From: Acidimicrobiaceae bacterium
Lineage (GTDB): Bacteria; Actinomycetota; Acidimicrobiia; Acidimicrobiales; RAAP-2
Direction: 5' to 3'
DNA: 34,003 nucleotides
Assembly: GCA_013044265.1 (NCBI GenBank)
Contig: JABEUQ010000173.1
Location: 1 to 34,003, forward strand
Position numbers and translations under genes: made by a program. The notes below the pieces were generated by a model that worked only from the letters and a program-made list of their open reading frames with translations, had not been told where the DNA came from and ran no database searches. Below are positions 27,838 to 34,003 of this stretch, piece by piece (the first letter of the stretch is position 1; each line of letters opens with the position of its first letter).

Positions 27838-28938
27838 CTACTGAACACGAACCGGCATTAGAAGATACCGGAAACGAACGTCTTCGACTCCGTGCACCAT
27901 TGCGGGCCGCACGGCGTCTGACATCTCTAACATGACCTCATCACCAACAACGGCTTCAATTCCATCTATTAAAAATGATGGGTTGAAAGCGATTGTAAGT
28001 TCCTCCCCTTGATAGTCAGCATCAACGTTGTCTTCAATATCACCAGTGTCGACACTTTGTGTTCGAATCTCGACTGTTTTTTCTTTCATTGTTAGACGCA
28101 CTGATGAGGTTGAGTCTTTCGCTAGGAGTTTTGCTCTCTTAAGTGACGTCAACAGGGTGTCTTTGGCGATCCGTAGTTGATTGGGATAGCTAGCGGGAAT
28201 CAATTGAAGAACCGAAGGGTAGTTTCCGTCAATTAGACGAGAAGAGATCGTGCTGGAACCAACAACGAAGCAGATCTCGGCGTCAGTCAGTGTTACCCCG
28301 ATCTCGGCGTCCGCCGCTAGCGAGGCTGCTCCTCGTTGTAGTTCTTGTAGAGCTCGTGCTGGAACTAGAAGATCGTGTGAACCACCAATACCCGCGACGC
28401 CAGGTACATCACGAACCGCGAGTCGGTACGAGTCGGTTGCGATAAGACGCAGGGTGTTGTTTTCATGAGTAAAAAGTACTCCTGTCAACAAAGGGCGAGC
28501 GTCGTCATTGGCTGCCGCGCGAACCACTTGGTTCAGCCCTTGAACTAGGTCGTTCGCAGTAATGGCCGTTGTTGCCCCCGACACTGGTGGAATGTTGGGG
28601 TAATCCATAACCGAAAATGTTCGTAGTGAGAATTTTGCTCGTCCGAGTGAGACTTCGACGTTTTCATCGAGGTTCGCGATAGTCACCGCCCCGGCCTCGA
28701 GTGATCTAACTGCATCGACGATGAGCCGAGCTGGAACGACCGCCGCCCCATCTTCGAGACCAATGACATCAACGTTCGTACGCACGGTGATATCTAAATC
28801 GGTACCGGTGACTGTCAGTTGATTCCCCGTCAGTGAAAGGAGTATCCCCGACGAAGCGCCGATAAGACGGGTGGCGACAACTCGACTCGCTGCACTAAGT
28901 GCTTCAACCAGCAGATCGCGTTCTGATTTGAACTTCAT
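27838..28938 (-). CDS. dnaN: DNA polymerase III sliding clamp (beta subunit)
   Basis: The 366-residue protein shows the three-fold repeated clamp layout. The N-terminal domain begins 'MKFKSERDLLVEALSAASRVV', quoted in part. The middle domain has 'ATDSYRLAVRD', a clamp-typical motif. The C-terminal domain ends in 'HGVEDVRFRYLLMPVRVQ', where the final hydrophobic pocket and the Met-Pro-(Val/Met)-Arg end are characteristic. As a dimeric ring it tethers Pol III and binds many partners. The ATG at 28938 has AAAGG eight bases upstream. It is first in the left-going operon after the origin. Confidence 0.96.
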   Translation of the reverse strand: MKFKSERDLLVEALSAASRVVATRLIGASSGILLSLTGNQLTVTGTDLDITVRTNVDVIGLEDGAAVVPARLIVDAVRSLEAGAVTIANLDENVEVSLGRAKFSLRTFSVMDYPNIPPVSGATTAITANDLVQGLNQVVRAAANDDARPLLTGVLFTHENNTLRLIATDSYRLAVRDVPGVAGIGGSHDLLVPARALQELQRGAASLAADAEIGVTLTDAEICFVVGSSTISSRLIDGNYPSVLQLIPASYPNQLRIAKDTLLTSLKRAKLLAKDSTSSVRLTMKEKTVEIRTQSVDTGDIEDNVDADYQGEELTIAFNPSFLIDGIEAVVGDEVMLEMSDAVRPAMVHGVEDVRFRYLLMPVRVQ

Positions 28939-29190
28939 GGAACGGCCTTTCTTTGCTACTGAGGATACGTGTGGATGGATATATAAAAGTTATTCAGTAG
29001 TAGTAGGTCTGTGGATTTGTGGATAACCACGTGAAATACCTGATGAATTGTGACATGAACGTGAAGGTTTCCTGCACAGGCGTGTGGAGAGTTTCTTCAA
29101 CCCTCTAAATTCAACTATGGAGTTATGTGGATTCATCGCCGGGTTATCCACTGATATCAACACGAGAGTCGTCAGTTTTTGCACAAGCCC
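28939..29190. other. oriC: Origin of replication (oriC) in dnaA-dnaN gap
   Basis: This 252-base gap between dnaA and dnaN is the usual actinobacterial origin location. I see DnaA-box-like 9-mers at 28970-28978 (TGTGGATGG), 29010-29018 (TGTGGATTT), 29018-29026 (TGTGGATAA, perfect), 29126-29134 (TGTGGATTC) and 29144-29152 (TTATCCACT, one mismatch). Three TAG trinucleotides sit directly beside the 29010 box. An AT-rich tract (28975-28997, containing ATATATAAAAG) lies next to the TAGs. The dnaN promoter must also lie here. Confidence 0.8.
28998..29006 (+). other. DnaA-trio element of the basal unwinding system
   Basis: TAG-TAG-TAG is followed by the spacer GTC and then the DnaA boxes at 29010 and 29018. 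This is the order box, short GC spacer, trios, AT-rich DNA of the bacterial basal origin unwinding system, read on this strand in reverse. The trios would guide DnaA oligomerisation on single-stranded DNA leftwards towards dnaN. Three trios is close to the known minimum. Confidence 0.6.
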
Positions 29191-30546
29191 CTACAGCTCC
29201 CCTTGGAGTTGTTGAGTCAGTGTGTTGACCTGATTCAACAACTCGACATTCACTGTTATCTGCTCTTTAATTTTTTCTACGGCGCTGATGACGGTGGTGT
29301 GGTTACGGCCGTCAAAAATTCGCGCAATCATCGGGTAGGAATAGTTATCCAGGAGGTCGCGAATGAGATACATAGCAACGTGGCGAGCTTGTACTAAAGG
29401 ACGAAGTCGCTTTGAACCAAGGACGTCCTCGGTACTCAAACCGTAAAAATCTGCGACTGCCTTAACAATTGTCTCTGGCTTCAGAACGACGTGTTCGTGG
29501 CCCAAACCAGTCAGGTGTCGTTGAGCCAACTCGAGAGAGATTGGTACCTGGTGAAGGTTAGAAAATGCCCGCAGCATCGTTATGGATCCTTCGAGCTCAC
29601 GAATATTGTCGCGAACGCGGTGAGCAATCCACTCAGTGACATCATTCGGGAGGGTGATGCCCTCCGCCTCAGACTTCGAGCGGAGGATTGCAATGCGGGT
29701 TTCTAAATCCGGTTGGTCGATATGGGTGACCAAGCCCTGGAGTAAACGACTACGAAAACGTTCTTGTAGTCCAGCGAGGTCGCGAGGTGAACGATCAGAA
29801 GTCAACACAATTTGCTTACCCTCACTGTGGAGGGTGTTGTACGTGTGAAAGATTTCTTCATGGAAGGTCTCACCACGAGCCTCCATGAACTGAATGTCGT
29901 CAATCAGCAATACGTCGACCTCACGATAACGCTCGTGGAGCGCGAGTTGAGTCCGCGTCTGGATTGCGCGAATGAAATCGTTCAGGAATGTTTCGGTCGA
30001 AACGTACAGCACTTTACGGAAGGGATAGTTTTCCTGAACATAATTTCCGATGGCGTGAAGTAGGTGTGTTTTCCCAAGGCCCGAGTTGCCGTACATTAAT
30101 AGAGGATAGTAAGCACGACCAGGTGTTTCAGCAGCTGCAAACGCAGCAGATCTCGCTAACTGGTTGGAGTTGCCAACAACAAAAGTGTCGAAAGTCATTC
30201 GAGGGTCGAGACGAAGGGGTCGATCCGCGCTTGTTACACGAGGTACAGCTACTTCGTTTTCAATCGGGACATTCTCGACCATTGGTTCGTGAACATCTCC
30301 TTCACCGACAGTTAACGAGATGGTCACCGATCGCCCCAATAACCGTTGAGCTTGTTCAGTAATTAATGGTAGGTATCGCTGTTGAACTCGTAACAATTGA
30401 ATTTGATTCGGCGCAGAAATGATGAGTTGGTCATTTTGGTAATCCACAAGGCGCAGTGCACTAAGTCCCGCTGACCACATTGCTTCAGAAGTGTTACCAC
30501 GCAAGGAGTCCTGTAGAGCAGACCACACCTCATCAATACTCTGCAT
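29191..30546 (-). CDS. dnaA: Chromosomal replication initiator DnaA
   Basis: I take the ATG at 30546, preceded by GGAGG with four-base spacing; a longer open frame upstream has no support. The 451-residue protein has domain I (about 1-80), a short linker (81-110) and an AAA+ domain. That domain has Walker A 'GNSGLGKTH' (153-161), Walker B 'DVLLIDDIQF' (211-220) and the arginine-finger 'RFRSRLLQG'. Domain IV is a helix-turn-helix with 'SKRLRPLVQARHVAMYL'. The signature reads 'GRNHTTV' (413-419), with Asn415 where DnaA almost always has Asp. It binds TTATCCACA boxes and melts the origin. Domain II is much shorter than in Streptomyces. Confidence 0.96.
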   Translation of the reverse strand: MQSIDEVWSALQDSLRGNTSEAMWSAGLSALRLVDYQNDQLIISAPNQIQLLRVQQRYLPLITEQAQRLLGRSVTISLTVGEGDVHEPMVENVPIENEVAVPRVTSADRPLRLDPRMTFDTFVVGNSNQLARSAAFAAAETPGRAYYPLLMYGNSGLGKTHLLHAIGNYVQENYPFRKVLYVSTETFLNDFIRAIQTRTQLALHERYREVDVLLIDDIQFMEARGETFHEEIFHTYNTLHSEGKQIVLTSDRSPRDLAGLQERFRSRLLQGLVTHIDQPDLETRIAILRSKSEAEGITLPNDVTEWIAHRVRDNIRELEGSITMLRAFSNLHQVPISLELAQRHLTGLGHEHVVLKPETIVKAVADFYGLSTEDVLGSKRLRPLVQARHVAMYLIRDLLDNYSYPMIARIFDGRNHTTVISAVEKIKEQITVNVELLNQVNTLTQQLQGEL

Positions 30547-30569
30547 CGTTCCTCCACAGACCAAAACTG

Positions 30570-30597
30570 ACTTTATCCACAACCAAACCATTGTCAA
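30570..30597 (-). promoter_or_regulatory. Predicted dnaA promoter overlapped by a DnaA box
   Basis: On the minus strand TTGACA (30597-30592) and TAAAGT (30575-30570) lie 16 bases apart, about 25 bases upstream of the dnaA start codon. The perfect DnaA box TTATCCACA (30573-30581) overlaps the -10 element. This fits negative autoregulation of dnaA by DnaA. Confidence 0.55.
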
Positions 30598-30758
30598 ATT
30601 CGTTGGTCTGCCCACTTGGGTTTGTAACACTACACCGCTACGAGGCTCTCGCACAGTGGGACGGGGTCACTTGTCGGGTAGGATTGTCCCCAGTAACGCG
30701 CCAGCGACCCCCAGGGGGTAACGCGAAGCGTATTGACACAGCTTGAGAAGAGGATTTT

Positions 30759-30893
30759 GTGAAGCGTACCTATCAGCCAAATCAGCGGAAAAGGGCTAAA
30801 ACCCACGGATTCCGCGCCCGGATGAGCACTCGCGCAGGTCGTGCTGTGTTGAAGTCTCGCCGTCTCAAGGGCCGTCGCCAACTGACGGTCTGA
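30759..30893 (+). CDS. rpmH: Ribosomal protein bL34
   Basis: A 44-codon gene starts at GTG 30759 and ends with TGA at 30891-30893. The product starts '[18 protein letters not shown]' and contains the family core '[20 protein letters not shown]', the signature of bL34 of the large ribosomal subunit. AGAGGA lies five bases upstream of the GTG. It is divergent from dnaA and heads the right-going operon with rnpA eight bases downstream, the standard arrangement. Confidence 0.95.
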   Translation: MKRTYQPNQRKRAKTHGFRARMSTRAGRAVLKSRRLKGRRQLTV

Positions 30894-30901
30894 GCCGTCC
30901 T

Positions 30902-31228
30902 ATGCCCGGTCGGGTTAGTACCCGACGGCAATTTGCCGAATTTGCGACACCAACGGGCCGTGGACAGAGTGGATCTCTTCGAGTTCTTTTCGTTGAGCAC
31001 TCCAACCAGGGTTCATTCGACGTGGCTTACGCAATCAGCCGTAAGGTTGGCAATGCGGTTGTGCGCAATCGGATTCGCCGGCGCCTCCGGGCAGTTATGG
31101 ACAGCCTTTCCCCCGCCCCAAAGACAGGTTTATACCTGATCAAGTGTGGTAACGGGACAGGAGAACTCACCTATGACGAAATCCAACAACACCTCCAAGT
31201 CGCACTCGCAAGAGCTCGAGCAGTCTGA
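30902..31228 (+). CDS. rnpA: Ribonuclease P protein component
   Basis: The 108-residue basic protein has the RnpA signature 'SRKVGNAVVRNRIRRRLR' (about residues 46-63), which contacts the RNA subunit. It assists the RNase P RNA in 5' maturation of tRNAs. It begins eight bases after rpmH with no strong ribosome binding site, so coupling to rpmH translation is likely. The tail overlaps the first 56 bases of yidD. Confidence 0.93.
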   Translation: MPGRVSTRRQFAEFATPTGRGQSGSLRVLFVEHSNQGSFDVAYAISRKVGNAVVRNRIRRRLRAVMDSLSPAPKTGLYLIKCGNGTGELTYDEIQQHLQVALARARAV

Positions 31229-31475
31229 ACTCTCCCGGGCGTCACAAGTGCTTCTTTCACTCATTTCTTGGTATCAGAAGGCACGCGCGGGCCGAATTGC
31301 GCCCTGTCGGTTTTACCCATCGTGTTCGAGTTACGCGTACGAAGCAGTAGAAGTCCACGGTGTGATTCGAGGACTAGGGCTGGCATTACGTCGTATCTCA
31401 AAGTGTCGGCCCCTCGGCCCACACGGAATAGACCTCGTACCCGTAGTTAAGAAAGATAGGTCAAGTACTTTATGA
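31173..31475 (+). CDS. yidD: Membrane protein insertion efficiency factor YidD
   Basis: I use the ATG at 31173 (upstream GGAG), which overlaps the rnpA end; a longer frame begins at 31146. The 100-residue protein has the YidD core 'CRFYPSCSSYAYEAVEVHG' and 'ISKCRPLGPHG' with the three conserved Cys. A membrane-peripheral helix precedes it ('VLLSLISWYQKA'). It helps YidC-dependent membrane-protein insertion. Its stop overlaps the yidC start as ATGA. Confidence 0.92.
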   Translation: MTKSNNTSKSHSQELEQSELSRASQVLLSLISWYQKARAGRIAPCRFYPSCSSYAYEAVEVHGVIRGLGLALRRISKCRPLGPHGIDLVPVVKKDRSSTL

Positions 31476-32404
31476 AGTCCCTCACTCACTCCATTGGCTC
31501 CCTCTTTCAGCCAATCTTCAAACTCTTCGGCTGGATTCTTGCTTTCTTTTATGGGTTGATTCCCAATTACGGTGTTGCGATTGTCCTTCTGACCATTGTG
31601 ATCATGGGGGCACTCACCCCCTTCACCATTAAGAGCACGAAGTCAATGCAGGCAATGCAGAAACTTCAACCGGAGATCAAGAAACTTCAACAAAAATATA
31701 AAGGTCCTGAGAATCGCCAGATTCTTAACGAAGAAATGATGAAGCTGTACAAAGAGGAGGGCGCCAATCCCCTAGGCGGTTGCCTTCCAGTACTGCTCCA
31801 GGCACCGTTCCTCTTCATTCTTTACAGTGTGATTAAAGGTCTCGCGAATGTTGTCCTACAAGGGAAAACTCTGGTAGCACAGCCTCGTTACATCCCACAG
31901 TCATCAACGATGTATCACAACCTGGTTGCTTCACATGGTCAAATCAATGTATTCGGCATGGACTTGAACCTCAAGGCATTCAGTGCCCATAGTTCTTTCA
32001 TGGCACAAGTACCATTCTTTGTCTTCGTGGCGGTGGCGGTGGGGCTGCAGTATTTCCAAATGGCACAGCTCAATAATCGCAGCCGCAAAGTAGGACAACC
32101 AATGCCATCTCAACAACAGATGATGCAGCGCTTCCCGCCGATTTTTTTCGCATACTTCTATTTGATAATTCCAGCTGCAGTTGTGCTGTACATGATTGTT
32201 TCTACAGGAATCCGCATTATTACTCAAGATCTGATGTTCCGTTCCGGTATTTCGAATCCCCAGAAGAACGGTGTGAGATCCGTCGAAAAGGAGTTGCCGG
32301 CCGCGGCGCAGAGCAAGGAAACGAAGGATGATCAGAAACCTTCAACTATCAAGCCGCAAGCGCAAAGTCGCTCGAAGGCAAAGCGCAAAAGGAAGGAACG
32401 CTAG
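31472..32404 (+). CDS. yidC: YidC/Oxa1 membrane protein insertase
   Basis: The 310-residue protein has about five transmembrane segments. The first contains 'YGVAIVLLTIVIMGALTPF', followed by a cytoplasmic helical hairpin 'SMQAMQKLQPEIKKLQQKYK'. 'GANPLGGCLPVLLQAPFLF' starts the next segment. A long extracytoplasmic stretch follows (about 130-175), then further helices and a very basic tail (SRSKAKRKRKER) for ribosome binding. It inserts membrane proteins alone or with SecYEG. The Arg usually found in TM1 of the hydrophilic groove (R-L-x-x-x-P in Bacillus) is Met or Gly here. It follows yidD by overlap and precedes jag by two bases. Confidence 0.95.
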   Translation: MKSLTHSIGSLFQPIFKLFGWILAFFYGLIPNYGVAIVLLTIVIMGALTPFTIKSTKSMQAMQKLQPEIKKLQQKYKGPENRQILNEEMMKLYKEEGANPLGGCLPVLLQAPFLFILYSVIKGLANVVLQGKTLVAQPRYIPQSSTMYHNLVASHGQINVFGMDLNLKAFSAHSSFMAQVPFFVFVAVAVGLQYFQMAQLNNRSRKVGQPMPSQQQMMQRFPPIFFAYFYLIIPAAVVLYMIVSTGIRIITQDLMFRSGISNPQKNGVRSVEKELPAAAQSKETKDDQKPSTIKPQAQSRSKAKRKRKER

Positions 32405-32406
32405 AA

Positions 32407-33279
32407 ATGGATTGGGTTGAAACCACCGGTAAATCAATCGACGAGGCCACCGATCGAGCCCTCGCTCATCTCGGGGTTCATCGAGATGATGCAGAAATTG
32501 AAGTTCTCGAGGAACCAAAAGCGGGACTTTTTGGTCGAATTCGTGGTGAGGCCCGCGTGCGTGCCCGCGTGCGACCAGCTGGACCTCGCCCTAAGCGCTC
32601 ACGCCGTTCGGGTGGACGAGAAGATAAACCTAAAAATCCCGAGGGTCGCGATAACAAGAGTAGAGCTCCAAAACCCAAGTCGAACGATGGGGAACGAGCC
32701 CGAAGTACACGAGAGCGTCCTGAATCAGGTCGCCCCAAGCAGGTTTCAAAAGGACCATCAACGAAGTCCGAGAAGGTTTCATTAAAGGAGAGCAACATGG
32801 CTGAAGGAATCACACTGGCAGAACAGGGTGTTATCGGTAAGGGTTTCCTCGAGGGCTTGCTGTCGTCGATGAATATCACTGCTCAGGTTAATGTCCGTGA
32901 GATTGACGAAGAGACTGTCGAGTTGTCGGTTAATGCCACTCCCCCTACCGAACTGGGTGTGCTTGTAGGGCCTCGCGGAACAACCCTGCAGGCCTTACAA
33001 GAGGTCACCCGTACGGTTGTTCAATCGAAGAGTCCCGGTCGTACTGATCGGATTCTGGTCGATGTGGCTCAATATCGTGAACGTCGAGTGGCGGCGCTCG
33101 GCCGTTTCGCGAACCAGGTTGCACAAGAAGTGGTGGAGAGCGGCGAAGAGCGCGCCCTAGAGCCAATGTCCGCTGCAGATCGGAAGGCCATCCACGACGC
33201 ACTTTCGGGTCTTGATTCAGTGGTTACTCGATCAGAGGGCGAGGAGCCTCGCCGATTCGTGGTTGTTTCTCCGGCATAA
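32407..33279 (+). CDS. jag: Jag/KhpB RNA-binding protein
   Basis: The 290-residue protein has an N-terminal Jag domain (about 1-50, with 'EVLEEPKAGLFGRIRGEARV'). A long charged linker follows (about 58-130, Lys/Arg/Pro/Ser-rich). Then comes a KH domain (about 150-215) with 'LGVLVGPRGTTLQAL', and an R3H domain with 'YRERRVAALGRFANQVAQEV' and 'LEPMSAADRKAIHDAL'. It binds RNA; in other Gram-positive bacteria KhpB works with KhpA in cell-length and envelope control. The start is two bases after yidC, with GGAAGGA upstream inside yidC. Confidence 0.92.
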   Translation: MDWVETTGKSIDEATDRALAHLGVHRDDAEIEVLEEPKAGLFGRIRGEARVRARVRPAGPRPKRSRRSGGREDKPKNPEGRDNKSRAPKPKSNDGERARSTRERPESGRPKQVSKGPSTKSEKVSLKESNMAEGITLAEQGVIGKGFLEGLLSSMNITAQVNVREIDEETVELSVNATPPTELGVLVGPRGTTLQALQEVTRTVVQSKSPGRTDRILVDVAQYRERRVAALGRFANQVAQEVVESGEERALEPMSAADRKAIHDALSGLDSVVTRSEGEEPRRFVVVSPA

Positions 33280-33287
33280 TTAGAGTC

Positions 33288-33911
33288 GTGACAATTCAGT
33301 GGTTGTACCGCGCCCTCGAGGAATCGAGGGCGCGGGGCTTTTTAGGACCGATGCCCATCGAAACACAAATCGATCATGCAGCCGGCTTCTTCCAAGTATG
33401 GGACGATCTCAACAGTGTTCCCCCTAGTCAATTTCTGGATCTCGGTAGTGGAGGGGGATTGCCAGGATTGGTGCTCTTTGAGCACTGGGCTGTTCCCGCT
33501 ACTTTTTTGGACTCAATGGTCAAGAGGACCAACTTCCTACAAGAGGTCATGGACTGGGACGGTGTTCCTGGGGTCGCTAGGGTCATTAACGGTCGAGCCG
33601 AGCAGCTTTCTCGTGAGAGAGTATTCGATGGTCAGTTCCCCCTTGTTACTGCTCGCTCTTTCGGCCCCCCTGCGGTGACGGCGGAGTGCGCAACCAGATT
33701 CTTAAGTGTTGGCGGCATCTTGATCGTTTCTGAACCACCAACTGAAGGCGATGTCGATCGCTGGAATCCGTCTGCTTTAGGACAGCTAGGTCTACATTCC
33801 GAAGGTCGTATCAGAAAAGGTGCAGCTTTTCAGATCATTAGAAAGACAAAAGCGACTCCCGATCGATTTCCTCGCGAGATTGGTACACCAGGTAAAAACC
33901 CTTTATTCTGA
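33288..33911 (+). CDS. rsmG: 16S rRNA m7G527 methyltransferase RsmG
   Basis: The 207-residue protein has the SAM motif 'FLDLGSGGGLPGLVL' (about residues 49-63), 'FLDSMVKRTNFLQEV' and the C-terminal 'DRFPREIGTPGKNPLF', close to the RsmG ending RYPRRPG.P.K.PL. It methylates G527 of 16S rRNA; loss gives low-level streptomycin resistance. The called start is GTG at 33288, eight bases after jag, without a ribosome binding site. A terminator-like hairpin lies at 33308-33343 within this frame. The ATG at 33351 (residue 22), which has AGGA just upstream, is an alternative start and would leave the hairpin intergenic. Confidence 0.9.
   Translation: MTIQWLYRALEESRARGFLGPMPIETQIDHAAGFFQVWDDLNSVPPSQFLDLGSGGGLPGLVLFEHWAVPATFLDSMVKRTNFLQEVMDWDGVPGVARVINGRAEQLSRERVFDGQFPLVTARSFGPPAVTAECATRFLSVGGILIVSEPPTEGDVDRWNPSALGQLGLHSEGRIRKGAAFQIIRKTKATPDRFPREIGTPGKNPLF
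33308..33343 (+). terminator. Intrinsic-terminator-like hairpin inside 5' rsmG
   Basis: CCGCGCCCTCGA and TCGAGGGCGCGG pair perfectly over 12 bp with a GGAA (GNRA-type) loop, followed by GGCTTTTT. This is a strong Rho-independent terminator sequence for right-going transcripts. Its position is just after the jag stop and 20 bases into rsmG as usually called. Confidence 0.7.
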
Positions 33912-33927
33912 TGTTTCACGTGAAACA
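33912..33927. other. parS: parS centromere site
   Basis: TGTTTCACGTGAAACA is a perfect 16-bp palindrome identical to the bacterial parS consensus (TGTTNCACGTGAAACA). It is the binding and CTP-loading site of ParB, used for origin segregation and SMC loading. It lies directly at the rsmG stop, near the expected parA-parB genes and about 4.8 kb from the oriC gap. Confidence 0.93.
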
Positions 33928-33945
33928 TAGTGACTCTAGAGGAGA

Positions 33946-34003
33946 ATGGACGGGGTCGATCACGTAATCACTGGAGCAGGGCTCTCGACGAGGTTGGCCC
34001 ACC
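33946..34003 (+). CDS. Start of a gene after parS, probably parA (partial)
   Basis: An ATG at 33946 with GAGGAG just upstream (very short spacing) opens a frame to the window edge, beginning 'MDGVDHVITGAG'. A GTG at 33930 in another frame is also open. The place after rsmG and parS is where parA (soj) is expected, but no Walker motif is reached, so identity and start are inferred from position only. Confidence 0.35.
   Translation, partial: MDGVDHVITGAGLSTRLAH

Noticed and set aside
30547-30654. N-terminal 36-residue extension of DnaA
   Set aside because: It would run across the predicted dnaA promoter and DnaA box, whereas the ATG at 30546 has an ideal GGAGG and gives a normal domain I start.
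30733-30761. TTGACA at 30733-30738 as -35 of an rpmH promoter
   Set aside because: A -10 at normal spacing would fall on the ribosome binding site and start codon, and no match is present there.

Overview
The window is a bacterial chromosomal replication-origin region with an accessory stretch to its left. The core order is gyrA-gyrB-dciA-recF-dnaN-[oriC]-dnaA reading leftward and rpmH-rnpA-yidD-yidC-jag-rsmG-parS-(parA?) reading rightward. The order, the dciA (DUF721) helicase-loader gene, many GTG/TTG starts, leaderless-looking promoters, and Jag, RsmG and YidC sequence features point to an actinobacterium (Actinomycetota). Acidimicrobiia is my best guess from remembered YidC and RsmG features, not from a database search.

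Region 1-5817 (all minus strand) encodes envelope and secreted functions: a large secreted protein of 88-residue Ig-like repeats that runs off the left edge, a VIT1/CCC1-like transporter, a secreted six-kelch plus three-FN3 protein, and a two-gene unit of a secreted CHAP-type cell-wall hydrolase followed by a small cytochrome-b-like membrane protein. The stretch 5818-6593 has no gene I can support.

Region 6594-11805 is small-molecule handling: two convergent DHA2-type MFS exporters, a 3-hydroxyisobutyrate-dehydrogenase-family enzyme, and a divergent ygiD-like dioxygenase / MarR regulator pair sharing a compact promoter region.

Region 11921-18226 is again cell surface: a 747-residue secreted protein built from about 14 Cys-pair modules, a DUF2142-type polytopic membrane protein, and a 746-residue double-GT2 glycosyltransferase. 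Then come an AhpD-like protein, an ABC-F ATPase, an almost empty stretch (20554-21239) and a FrnE-like DsbA-family protein convergent with gyrA.

Region 21893-34003 is the origin. The dnaN-dnaA gap holds DnaA boxes next to a TAG-TAG-TAG run and an AT-rich tract, the layout of a basal unwinding system with DnaA-trios. A further perfect DnaA box overlaps the predicted dnaA -10 element. A perfect parS site follows rsmG. A textbook terminator hairpin lies inside the 5' end of rsmG as normally called. The most noteworthy points are this hairpin, the origin layout, the Asp-to-Asn change in the DnaA signature motif, the repeated TAGGCT-N6-start promoter arrangement, and the 14-module secreted protein. 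I see no CRISPR array, tRNA, rRNA, insertion sequence or prophage, and no clear-cut new multi-gene system.
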